Shown here: positions 28,868 through 36,498 of the stretch, piece after piece
Numbering within the stretch: position 1 is the stretch's first letter
Layout of the letters: every line of letters begins with the position of its first letter
NCBI GenBank assembly: GCA_903884655.1
Contig: CAISFO010000033.1
Span: 62,001-126,000, forward strand
Direction of reading: 5' to 3'
DNA from: an uncultured Holophagaceae bacterium
Lineage (GTDB): Bacteria > Acidobacteriota > Holophagae > Holophagales > Holophagaceae
DNA length: 64,000 bases
Position numbers and translations under genes: made by a program
The notes under the pieces: generated by a model
Database searches by the model: none
What the model was told of the DNA's origin: nothing
The model's input: only the letters and a program-made list of their open reading frames with translations

Positions 28868-30358
28868 TCAGGCGATGGAGTCCCTGTGCCTGGCATCAGG
28901 TCCATCCTTCGCAATTCGGGCTAGGGGCACGCCGTAGCCCTTCAGCTTCGTGTAGAGGGTGTTCCGGTGGATGCCAAGGGCTATCGCGGCCGGGTCAACC
29001 TTGAAGCCCATCGCCTCCATGACCCGGAGAATGTATCTGCGCTCCACCTCCTCTAGGGTGAGCCCCGTGGCCTCCAGGAGGGCCTCTGGGCCATTCATGG
29101 TTCTGGCTCGGCTCCCACCCAGGCTGAAGTCCTCGGCCTCGAGGACGGGTCCCCGGCGGGTGAGGATGGCCGCTTCCAGGGCATTGTGCAGCTCCCGGAG
29201 GTTCCCCGGCCAGTCGTGGCTGCGGAGGCGGTGTTCGGCTCCGCTTGAGAGCTGGAGCGGCCCCACCTCCCACCGCGCGGCAATCTGGGTCAGGATGAGC
29301 CGTGCCAGCATCAGGATGTCCTCTCGGCGATTCCTGAGCGCCGGCAGAGTCAGCTGGATCGTGCTGATCCGGTAGTAGAGATCCTCCCGAAAATGTCCGG
29401 ATGGCAGCAGCTCCTCCAGGTTCTGGTGGGTGGCCCCGATCAGGCCGAAGCTCACGGAGCGGCTGCGAGTGTCGCCCAGGCGGTGGAAGGTCTTCTCCTC
29501 AATGGCCTTCAGGATCTTGGCCTGCACGTGCAGGTCCAGGTCCGCGATCTCGTCGAGGAAGAGGGTCCCCCGGTCCGCCAGCTCGATCATGCCGACCTTG
29601 GGTGCCGAGGCCCCAGTGAAGGCCCCCTTCTCGTGGCCGAAGAGCTCGCTCTCCAGGAGTTCCCGACTTAGGCCTGCACAGTTCATCTCAACGAAGGCGT
29701 GCTCGCGGCGGCGGGTCTGCTGGTGGATCCACCTCGCCAGGACGGTCTTGCCAGTGCCCGTCTCTCCGTAGAGGAGCACAGGGACCGATACCGCCAGGAG
29801 CTTCCTGACCCGGGTCTCCAGTGCCCGGATGGCTGGGCTGACCCCATAGAAGGGATTGAGGCTCGGCTTGGGCTCCAGGTGGGCGGGCGCACGGGCGACC
29901 AAGTGCAGGTGGGCCTGCTCCAGGGTGCGCTCGCAGAGTGCCAGCAGCGCCATCGGATCCACGGGTTTCACGAGGAACTGGTCCGCCCCTTCCTTGACGA
30001 GAGACACCGCCAGCTCGATGGAAGAGGAACTGGTGATGATGATGGGGGGAAGCGTCTCGCCCCGCTTGATGCAGCGCAGAACGTCTGAGGCGGTGCCATC
30101 CGGGAGCTGGTAGTCCAACAGGATGATCTCGGGCCGGAACCTCAGCAAGGCTTCGAGAGCCATGGCCACCGAGGCCGCACACTCGACTTGATAGGGCCTG
30201 CCTTGGAAGATCCTGCAGAGGAAGCGGGACTGGGCAGGCTCATCTTCAACGATCAGGACCTTCGTCAAGTGCCTCGGCTCTGGGAGGCCCAGGCTGGCGG
30301 CGACGACCCCGCCCCTTTGGTTCTCAGGCTCAGCGGGTGATCTCTCGGTCGTCAGCAT
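28868..30358 (-). CDS. Sigma-54-dependent NtrC-family response regulator
   Basis: A 496-residue protein. Receiver at about 32-145 with phosphoacceptor Asp82 (IILLDYQLPDG); AAA+ domain with Walker A GETGTGKT (198-205), the sigma-54 contact loop GAFTGA (245-250) and Walker B GTLFLDEIADL; C-terminal Fis-type helix-turn-helix (AIALGIHRNTLYTKLKGYG). It would bind upstream sites and drive sigma-54 RNA polymerase. The four local motif/promoter pairs are obvious candidate targets. It overlaps the preceding hybrid-kinase gene by 7 nt, so the two form an operon. Confidence 0.93.
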   Translation of the reverse strand: MLTTERSPAEPENQRGGVVAASLGLPEPRHLTKVLIVEDEPAQSRFLCRIFQGRPYQVECAASVAMALEALLRFRPEIILLDYQLPDGTASDVLRCIKRGETLPPIIITSSSSIELAVSLVKEGADQFLVKPVDPMALLALCERTLEQAHLHLVARAPAHLEPKPSLNPFYGVSPAIRALETRVRKLLAVSVPVLLYGETGTGKTVLARWIHQQTRRREHAFVEMNCAGLSRELLESELFGHEKGAFTGASAPKVGMIELADRGTLFLDEIADLDLHVQAKILKAIEEKTFHRLGDTRSRSVSFGLIGATHQNLEELLPSGHFREDLYYRISTIQLTLPALRNRREDILMLARLILTQIAARWEVGPLQLSSGAEHRLRSHDWPGNLRELHNALEAAILTRRGPVLEAEDFSLGGSRARTMNGPEALLEATGLTLEEVERRYILRVMEAMGFKVDPAAIALGIHRNTLYTKLKGYGVPLARIAKDGPDARHRDSIA

Positions 30359-31935
30359 GCCAGCCTCAGCGTCGCGAGGTAGCGTCGCAGGTCCTTCACG
30401 CTCATGGGCTTGGGCACCAGGGTGACATTCGCATGGGTCGCGGCAAGATCCATGGCGGCCTGATCAATCAGGCCCGTCGAGATCAGGATCGGGAGGCTGG
30501 GCCGCAGCGCGCGGAGGCGCTGCAGGGTCATTGCGCCGCCCATGACGGGCATGTTCATGTCGAGGATGACCGCATCGGGTTCGTAGCCGGCTTCAAGCTT
30601 GGCCAGAGCTTCTTCGCCATTCAGGGCGTGTTCCGAGCTGTGACCCAGCATCTTGAGCGTCCGGGACATGACCTGCTGCAGCACCACGTCATCGTCCACC
30701 ACCATGATCTTGAGGCTGAGGTTGTCCGCTTTCTCCGCTGGGCCGGCGCCGTTCTCGGCGACTCGGCCCCTTGGGATGGACGTTGGGAACCGCAGCGACA
30801 CGCAGGTCCCCTGGTCCAGTTCGCTTTGGATTTCCATTTGCCCGTGGTGGGACCTGACGGTGGCATAGGCCATTGGCAGCCACATGCCTAAACCCTTTCC
30901 CTTGGTCGTGAAGAGGGGCGTCAGAGCCTTCCCGCTGATCTCCTCGCTCATCCCGGTCCCCGTATCCTCCACCTGGGCTTCGACCCAGCCGGTGACTGTG
31001 TTGCGGGTCCGGATGGAAAGGGTTCCTGGGCCAGGCATGGCCTCAAGGGCATTGTTCACCAGATCCTCAAGCAGAGAGGCCAAGGCACCCAGGTCGCCGG
31101 CGATGGGTTGCAGGTCAGCAGCCAGGCCCAAGTCTGCGCGGACACGACCAGTCAAGGTCGGGTCCCGAAGGGACTGGATACAGTGCTGGACCACAATGTT
31201 CAGGTCGACGTCCTCCTGTTCGAGGAAGCGCCGGTTGGCGAAGTTGCACAGGCTCCAGGTCAGCTCCCGACCCTTGTCGCAGGCCTTCACGATGGTCTTG
31301 AAGGCGGGGTGGGCCGAGCTGTCCGGGGGCTGGATTTCCACATGGGCTGAGGCAAGGGCGAGGATGACGCACAACAAATCATTCATTTGGTCGGCAACTT
31401 CGCCCGCCAGGATTCCCAGGCTCTCCATCTTCTGGTCTTGATAGGACAGGGCGGCCAGGCGCTTTCGTTCGGTGTTGTCGGCACGGGTCCCGACCATGAC
31501 CAGCGGCTTGCCGTCAGGTGCTCGCAGGAGGACGCGGCCACGGTCATGCACCCAGAGCCAGCGGCCGTCCTTGTGCTTCATCCGGCACTCAAAGTCGTAG
31601 TAGGGAGTCTCACCCGCGAAGTGCCGCTCGAGGAGTCTGTTGGATTGTTTCAGCTCCTCTGGATGGCAGAGTCCTTCCCAGGTCTTGATGCTGACGGGGG
31701 CCAACTCAGCAAGCGAATAACCCAGGCACTGGGCCCACTGCTCATTGAAGACCGCCTGCCCCGTCGGTATGTTCCATTCCCAGGTGCCAAGCTGGCTGCT
31801 TTCGAGGATGCGCTCCATCCGCCGCAGGCCTTTGAGCCTTTGGGAGGCTGGGGCAGCGCCCCATTCTGGAGGGGACTCGCAGGTCATTTTGGGTGACCCA
31901 CGAAACGACCTGGATTGTTTATTCAAGGCCTGCAT
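30352..31935 (-). CDS. PAS hybrid histidine kinase-like protein lacking the phosphoacceptor His
   Basis: A 527-residue soluble protein with PAS/PAC (about 40-160, RTDGRWLWVH-type), an NtrB-like dimerisation region, an HATPase (NALEAMPGPGTL, DTGTGMSEE, GKGLGMWLPMAYATV) and a C-terminal receiver with an intact Asp (AVILDMNMPVMGG). The expected [10 protein letters not shown] reads EVADQMNDLL, so the His is Asp182 and the next residues also differ. It probably does not autophosphorylate. CAGGAGCTTCC precedes the ATG. It heads the operon with the sigma-54 activator. Confidence 0.88.
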   Translation of the reverse strand: MQALNKQSRSFRGSPKMTCESPPEWGAAPASQRLKGLRRMERILESSQLGTWEWNIPTGQAVFNEQWAQCLGYSLAELAPVSIKTWEGLCHPEELKQSNRLLERHFAGETPYYDFECRMKHKDGRWLWVHDRGRVLLRAPDGKPLVMVGTRADNTERKRLAALSYQDQKMESLGILAGEVADQMNDLLCVILALASAHVEIQPPDSSAHPAFKTIVKACDKGRELTWSLCNFANRRFLEQEDVDLNIVVQHCIQSLRDPTLTGRVRADLGLAADLQPIAGDLGALASLLEDLVNNALEAMPGPGTLSIRTRNTVTGWVEAQVEDTGTGMSEEISGKALTPLFTTKGKGLGMWLPMAYATVRSHHGQMEIQSELDQGTCVSLRFPTSIPRGRVAENGAGPAEKADNLSLKIMVVDDDVVLQQVMSRTLKMLGHSSEHALNGEEALAKLEAGYEPDAVILDMNMPVMGGAMTLQRLRALRPSLPILISTGLIDQAAMDLAATHANVTLVPKPMSVKDLRRYLATLRLAC

Positions 31936-32087
31936 GGAAGCTCCTGGGGAAAATAATTAAATCTAAATAGAATAAAGATTCGTTCCGAAGCGCAGATCGC
32001 GCAAGATACGCTTGATTACTTAGGCATCGACGCGCTGCAGCTCTGGCCCAGCCGGGCGGCTGAGGTCGGCTCACCTGGGCCAGGGCG

Positions 32088-32843
32088 CTAGGCGGCCGGG
32101 AGACCATCGGGCACAAGGGTTTTCACATGGCCGGCAGCAGCCCCCCCGCCTACTTGGAGGTGCTCCATGATGCCCATGAGGAAGGCCTCGGCCGTGGGGC
32201 CATGGGCAAGCCAACGGTTGAGGATCCCTTTGCGGCCGGATTGGTAGATGTGTGTGCTGCCCCCCGTCAGCGCCATGGGACCGCTGAGGTCGGAGGACAG
32301 GAAGCGCACGGCTGCTGGCACTTTCAGCAGGTCTTTGATGCGCTTCTCGGCGCCCGTCGGTTCCTCGATGGTGGTGCCCAGCCAGACGTTTGTCGGGGCC
32401 TCGCCATCCAGCCAGTCCTGGAGCCAGGCAACGAAGTGGTGGCCGTTCGCACTGGGCCGCAAGGACTGCTCAGCCCGGGCCTGACTGTGAGCCGTCTCTA
32501 GCAGGCCCAGGATGGTGTCCGGCCGGCTGGTCTTGATCATCCAGGCTAGACGCGGCGTCTCGCGCATGGTCTCCAGGGCAGCCCGACGGGGTCCGTCGAG
32601 TTCCCGCAGATCCTCCCAGAACTCGCTCATGGAGTTGGTGAAGATCCTGAATTTTTGATCCTCCGCCACGGCCATGGCCTCGTAGCAGAGGGCCTGGGCC
32701 TTCGCCCCCACGACGCAAAGGCCCCGGGGGCTCCGGTATTGACCGTCCTCAGAGCAAGAGGCACAGGAGTCGGTGGACTTCAGGCAGGTGCGCCAGAAGT
32801 CCACAGAGCAGGCCTTAGGGTTGGTGCTCGAAGGTTCAGACAT
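32088..32843 (-). CDS. DUF5131 (phage Gp37/Gp68)-like protein
   Basis: About 251 residues. The central part NVWLGTTIEEPTGAEKRIKDLLKVPAAVRFLSSD matches the DUF5131 family, which is often found in phages and mobile elements and is thought to be radical-SAM related. The N-terminal cysteines keep the family spacing C-x6-C-x2-C (CLKSTDSCASC). The C-terminus is shorter and diverged. GAGG precedes the ATG at 32843. Supports the mobile nature of the region. Confidence 0.7.
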   Translation of the reverse strand: MSEPSSTNPKACSVDFWRTCLKSTDSCASCSEDGQYRSPRGLCVVGAKAQALCYEAMAVAEDQKFRIFTNSMSEFWEDLRELDGPRRAALETMRETPRLAWMIKTSRPDTILGLLETAHSQARAEQSLRPSANGHHFVAWLQDWLDGEAPTNVWLGTTIEEPTGAEKRIKDLLKVPAAVRFLSSDLSGPMALTGGSTHIYQSGRKGILNRWLAHGPTAEAFLMGIMEHLQVGGGAAAGHVKTLVPDGLPAA

Positions 32844-33108
32844 GGCGACCTCAGCGGAAAGCAGTGTCCCCACAAAGTCGGCCTTCAGCCTCAAGAGGCA
32901 ATTAAGCGATTTTACCTAGATGACACTCACTATTACTGCTAAGTCGTTTTATTCTTTTCTTATCCATTTTCTACCTATCGGTATTTTACGGACTCCCCCC
33001 GCCAAGAAGTAGGGTTTCCCCCCTCACCCAAAATGGACAGAACTTAAAGCCAGCGCTTGACCTTTCTGCTTGCATCTCAGTGGCCTTCAAGGTCACGGTG
33101 AGATGGGT

Positions 33109-34461
33109 ATGTCCCTGCCAGTGGATGAATCAGACACGCGCTGCAATCACGACTGGTATGAAACGAGCGGAATGAACGACCAGGAAAGAGCGGCCAAAGC
33201 GTTGCGCAGCAGGGCGGAGTCGGCTGTCCTCAGCAGCCCCGCCAGAGCCCCCGACAGCGTCGATTCTCTCTTGCCTGTGGAGATGCTCCGGGTGCTGCAC
33301 GAGTTGCGGGTGCACCAGGTCGAATTGGAAATGGAGAATGAAGAGCTTCGCCAGACGCAACAGGAGATTGAAGCCTCACATGCACGCTACTTCCATCTCT
33401 ATGAGTTTGCGCCGGTAGGCTATTGCACCCTCAGCGAGCAGGGAGTCATCCTGCAGGCCAACCTCCACCTGAGATCCATGCTGGGCATGAGCCAGGAGAC
33501 GCTGCTCAGGCGGCCGCTCTCCCAGTTCATCCACCCCGAGGATGCAAACGAATATGAACTTTACCGCCGACTATTCTCCGACGCCGACCCCCTTCCTGCC
33601 ATGGTGCTGCGCTTGCTCTGCGCGTCAGCCCCTCCCATCTGGGCAAGTATAAAATCAGCTGCCGGGCAAGATTCAAAGGGCTCTTCGGAGCGCTTGATGG
33701 CGATCTCGGACATCACTGACCTCAAGCTGCACGAGGTGCGGCTCCAAAAATTCAATCTGGCGCTGGAAACCGAAGTCCTAGCCAGGATCAGCCAGCTCAA
33801 GCGGATGTACACGCGCCTGCTTCTGGCCCAGGAGAATGAGCGCAAGCGGATCGCCCTGGACCTGCATGACAGCCTCGGCCAGACCCTGAGCGCCATCAAG
33901 CTCATCGGAGGGCATAGGCTGGCATCCTTACACAGCCATCGGAGCCGTGCGGAGAAGGTATTCGCTTCCGCTTTGCTGAAAGACCTGGCTGGCGCCATCG
34001 AGGAGGTTCGACGCATTTCCATGAACCTGCGTCCCAGCATGCTGGATGACCTCGGCCTCCTGGCAACCATCACCTGGCTGATTGCCCACTTCAAGGCGGC
34101 CAATCCCTCCATCCATGTGACCGAACAGATCGAGCTCGAGGAAGAGGTGATCCCGGAGGTCCTGAAGATCACCCTCTTCCGGATCCTGCAGGAAGCCTCT
34201 CACAACATCGAGAAGCACAGCCAGGCAACGGGAGTCACCTTCACGCTCGCCCTGGTAGGTGGCCACCTCACCCTGTCCGTCTTTGACAACGGCCAAGGCT
34301 GCGATCCCAGGAGCGTCGGCCAGTCCAACTCGCATGGCGGACTGGGCCTGGCCTCGATGCAGGAGCGGACCGAGCTCAGTGGCGGAACATTTGAACTCAG
34401 GTCATCACCGGAAGGCGGTACCCTGGTTGTTGCGTGCTGGCACCTGCCGATTGAGACTTAG
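33109..34461 (+). CDS. PAS-containing NarL-type (HisKA_3) sensor histidine kinase
   Basis: About 450 residues, soluble. An N-terminal coiled coil (HELRVHQVELEMENEELRQTQQEIEAS) is followed by a PAS domain (FHLYEFAPVGYCTLSEQGVI), then HisKA_3 with RIALDLHDSLGQTLSAIK and an HATPase with FRILQEASHNIEKHSQA and GGLGLASMQERTELSGG. GGTGA stands 8 nt before the ATG at 33109; the track GTG/ATG at 33070 and the ATG at 33172 are alternatives. Its likely partner, the NarL-type regulator, is encoded convergently with a 4-nt overlap. Confidence 0.88.
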   Translation: MSLPVDESDTRCNHDWYETSGMNDQERAAKALRSRAESAVLSSPARAPDSVDSLLPVEMLRVLHELRVHQVELEMENEELRQTQQEIEASHARYFHLYEFAPVGYCTLSEQGVILQANLHLRSMLGMSQETLLRRPLSQFIHPEDANEYELYRRLFSDADPLPAMVLRLLCASAPPIWASIKSAAGQDSKGSSERLMAISDITDLKLHEVRLQKFNLALETEVLARISQLKRMYTRLLLAQENERKRIALDLHDSLGQTLSAIKLIGGHRLASLHSHRSRAEKVFASALLKDLAGAIEEVRRISMNLRPSMLDDLGLLATITWLIAHFKAANPSIHVTEQIELEEEVIPEVLKITLFRILQEASHNIEKHSQATGVTFTLALVGGHLTLSVFDNGQGCDPRSVGQSNSHGGLGLASMQERTELSGGTFELRSSPEGGTLVVACWHLPIET

Positions 34462-35129
34462 CTCGTGACGAGGCCCTTCTCGATGGCGTAGGCAGTCAGG
34501 GCCGCGATGGAATGCAGGCCAAGGCGCTTCATCAGGTTTGAGCGGTGCTTCTCGATGGTCTTGGGGCCGAGGGAGAGGTAGGCCGCGATCTCACGGGTGT
34601 GCCAACCCTCAGCCACCAGCGCCAGCACCTCGCGTTCCCGAACAGAGAGGAGGTCGAAGACGGACTCACCCTGCGAGGACCCACCCCCAGACGCACCCTC
34701 AAGAAAGGCGGTGAGGACTTGGGTGGTGATGACTGGGCTGAGGAAACGCTTACCGTCCATCACTGTTTTCAATGCGGTCAACAGCTCTACGGAACCACAA
34801 TCCTTCAGACAATATCCGTTGGCCCCTGCCTTGAGCGCCGCAAAGACGTGCGCCTCATCCTTGTGGGCCGTCAGGACTAGGACCCGAGTCTGCCCGCTGA
34901 CCCGCTTGATCTCCTTGATCACCTCGATGCCGTTGGTACCCGGCATGGACAGATCCAGCAGCACAATGTCGGGCTGGAACTTGTCGGCGCACCGAATGGC
35001 CTCTTGGCCTTCTCCGGCCTCCCCGACCACCATGAAACCAGGATATGACCCCAAGAGCAGGCGCAGGCCATCCCGCATGATGGCGTGGTCTTCGACGATG
35101 ACCACGCGGTATCTCGTCTTTGTTACCAT
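34458..35129 (-). CDS. NarL/FixJ-family response regulator
   Basis: About 223 residues with a receiver (VVIVEDHAIMRDGLRLLL, phosphoacceptor in IVLLDLSMPGTNG) and a LuxR-type helix-turn-helix (LSVREREVLALVAEGWHTREIAAYLSLGPKTIEKHRSNLMKRLGL). The ATG at 35129 begins the receiver directly and has GAGG 8 nt upstream; the track start adds an unlikely N-terminal tail. It is the probable partner of the convergent HisKA_3 kinase. Confidence 0.92.
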   Translation of the reverse strand: MVTKTRYRVVIVEDHAIMRDGLRLLLGSYPGFMVVGEAGEGQEAIRCADKFQPDIVLLDLSMPGTNGIEVIKEIKRVSGQTRVLVLTAHKDEAHVFAALKAGANGYCLKDCGSVELLTALKTVMDGKRFLSPVITTQVLTAFLEGASGGGSSQGESVFDLLSVREREVLALVAEGWHTREIAAYLSLGPKTIEKHRSNLMKRLGLHSIAALTAYAIEKGLVTS

Positions 35130-35387
35130 CCTGCCCGCCTCTCTCCCCGCATCGGGGGCCTGGAAGAAGGTAACGCGATCGTCGTGCTCCCTCCGGACTT
35201 CCTGGTCTGGGAATCCTACTCTCGCCCGGAAAGCCCTCTCCGGCCGCCGGGTCAGATAAATCAAGCGCAGGACTCACGGCGAGAAGGTCTCCCTTGGTGA
35301 GAAGGAAACGAGTCCCTGCGGCCACAGTCTGATGCGAGACAGGACCCAGCAAGGTTTAGAGATACGGCGGTAAGGTATTTGTCACTA

Positions 35388-35395
35388 ATTCCTGA
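35388..35395. repeat. Target-site duplication, left copy (ATTCCTGA)
   Basis: An 8-bp direct repeat identical to 39168-39175, abutting the inverted terminal repeat. Eight base pairs is the usual duplication length for IS1595-family elements. Confidence 0.85.
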
Positions 35396-35419
35396 CCTGA
35401 TTATCGGCGACCCTCAGCC
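35396..35419 (+). repeat. Left inverted terminal repeat of the IS1595-family element
   Basis: Begins CCTGATTATCGGCGA and continues with CCCTCAGCC; matches the reverse complement of 39144-39167 with a few mismatches. Confidence 0.8.
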
Positions 35420-35529
35420 TGAAAGCCAGGTATCGACACCTCGGAAAGCGTAGGCGAAGCCTCAAGTTTCTCCGTATGAGACATGAAATGTCCATCACTG
35501 GAACCGATGTTTTCAGTGGAGAACGCGAC

Positions 35530-36486
35530 ATGCCGAGGTACGACATCCAATTTCAAAAGGGCCTCTCCCTCCGGGAGTTCATGGCCCGCTTCGGAACCGA
35601 GGAGCAGTGCATCGAGGCCACCTGCATGGCCCGCTGGCCCAAGGGCTTCGAGTGTCCTGAATGCGGGTCCACCCGGCATTGCCGCCTATCCCGTGGTCTG
35701 TTCCAGTGCCAGGACTGCCGGAAGCAGACCAGCCCGACCGCAGGGACCATCTTCCAGGGCACGAAGCTCCCCCTCACGGTCTGGTTCCAGGCCATGCACC
35801 TGCTCACCCAGGGCAAGCACTCGGTCTCGGCCTTGGAACTGAAGCGCCAGCTTGGGGTCCACTACGAGACGGCCTGGGCCATGAAGCAGAAGATCATGCA
35901 GGTGATGTTGGAACGGGAGGCCCGGACGGTCCTCTCGGGCCGGATCGAAGTGGACGACGCCTATGTGGGCGGTGAACGCCACCTGGGAAAGCGGGGCCGG
36001 GGCGCCGCTGGGAAGACCCCCTTCGTCGTGGCCGTCCAGACCGACCCAAAGAACCCTGCCGTGGTCCTCCACATGAGGATGAAGGTGCTCCGGAATGTCA
36101 GCGGGCGGGAACTGAAGCCCTGGTTTGCCAAGGGCTTTGCCCCGGCCTCGACCATCCTCACGGATGGCTGGCAAGCCTACAACTTCCTGTCCGAGGCTGG
36201 ATTCGAGCACGAACCACACAAGATGCCGGGCGGGTGGCGGAGCGGGCGGCACCCCTCCTTCCCCTGGGTGAACACCGTCCTGGGGAACTTGAAGGGGAAC
36301 ATCGTGGGCGTGACCCGTTGGGTTGGGAAGGCCCACCTGGACCGCTACCTGGCGGAGTTCCAGTACCGCTTCAACCGGCGCTTCGACCTGAAGTCCATGC
36401 TTTCCCGCCTGCTGTCGGTGGCCGTCCGGACTCCGGCTATGCCCCAGCCCCTCCTTAAACTCGCCTGGATGGGGCAAGCGGCCTAA
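35530..36486 (+). CDS. IS1595-family (ISXO2-like) transposase
   Basis: About 318 residues. The N-terminal zinc ribbon (CPECGSTRHCRLSRGLFQCQDC) is followed by a DDE-type catalytic core starting at IEVDDAYVGGERH, with a later Asp in STILTDGWQAYNFL and the HPSFPWVNTVLGNLKGNIVGV region typical of ISXO2-like transposases. The ATG at 35530 has GGAG 8 nt upstream; an upstream in-frame ATG at 35476 is possible. Apparently intact. Confidence 0.92.
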   Translation: MPRYDIQFQKGLSLREFMARFGTEEQCIEATCMARWPKGFECPECGSTRHCRLSRGLFQCQDCRKQTSPTAGTIFQGTKLPLTVWFQAMHLLTQGKHSVSALELKRQLGVHYETAWAMKQKIMQVMLEREARTVLSGRIEVDDAYVGGERHLGKRGRGAAGKTPFVVAVQTDPKNPAVVLHMRMKVLRNVSGRELKPWFAKGFAPASTILTDGWQAYNFLSEAGFEHEPHKMPGGWRSGRHPSFPWVNTVLGNLKGNIVGVTRWVGKAHLDRYLAEFQYRFNRRFDLKSMLSRLLSVAVRTPAMPQPLLKLAWMGQAA

Positions 36487-36498
36487 CTAGTGGTCGAA

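Noticed and set aside
31996-32018. A sequence (ATCGCG, AAG, TACG, GATT) resembling a fifth copy of the upstream motif
   Set aside because: Too many mismatches, opposite orientation, and no -24/-12 element at 80 nt.
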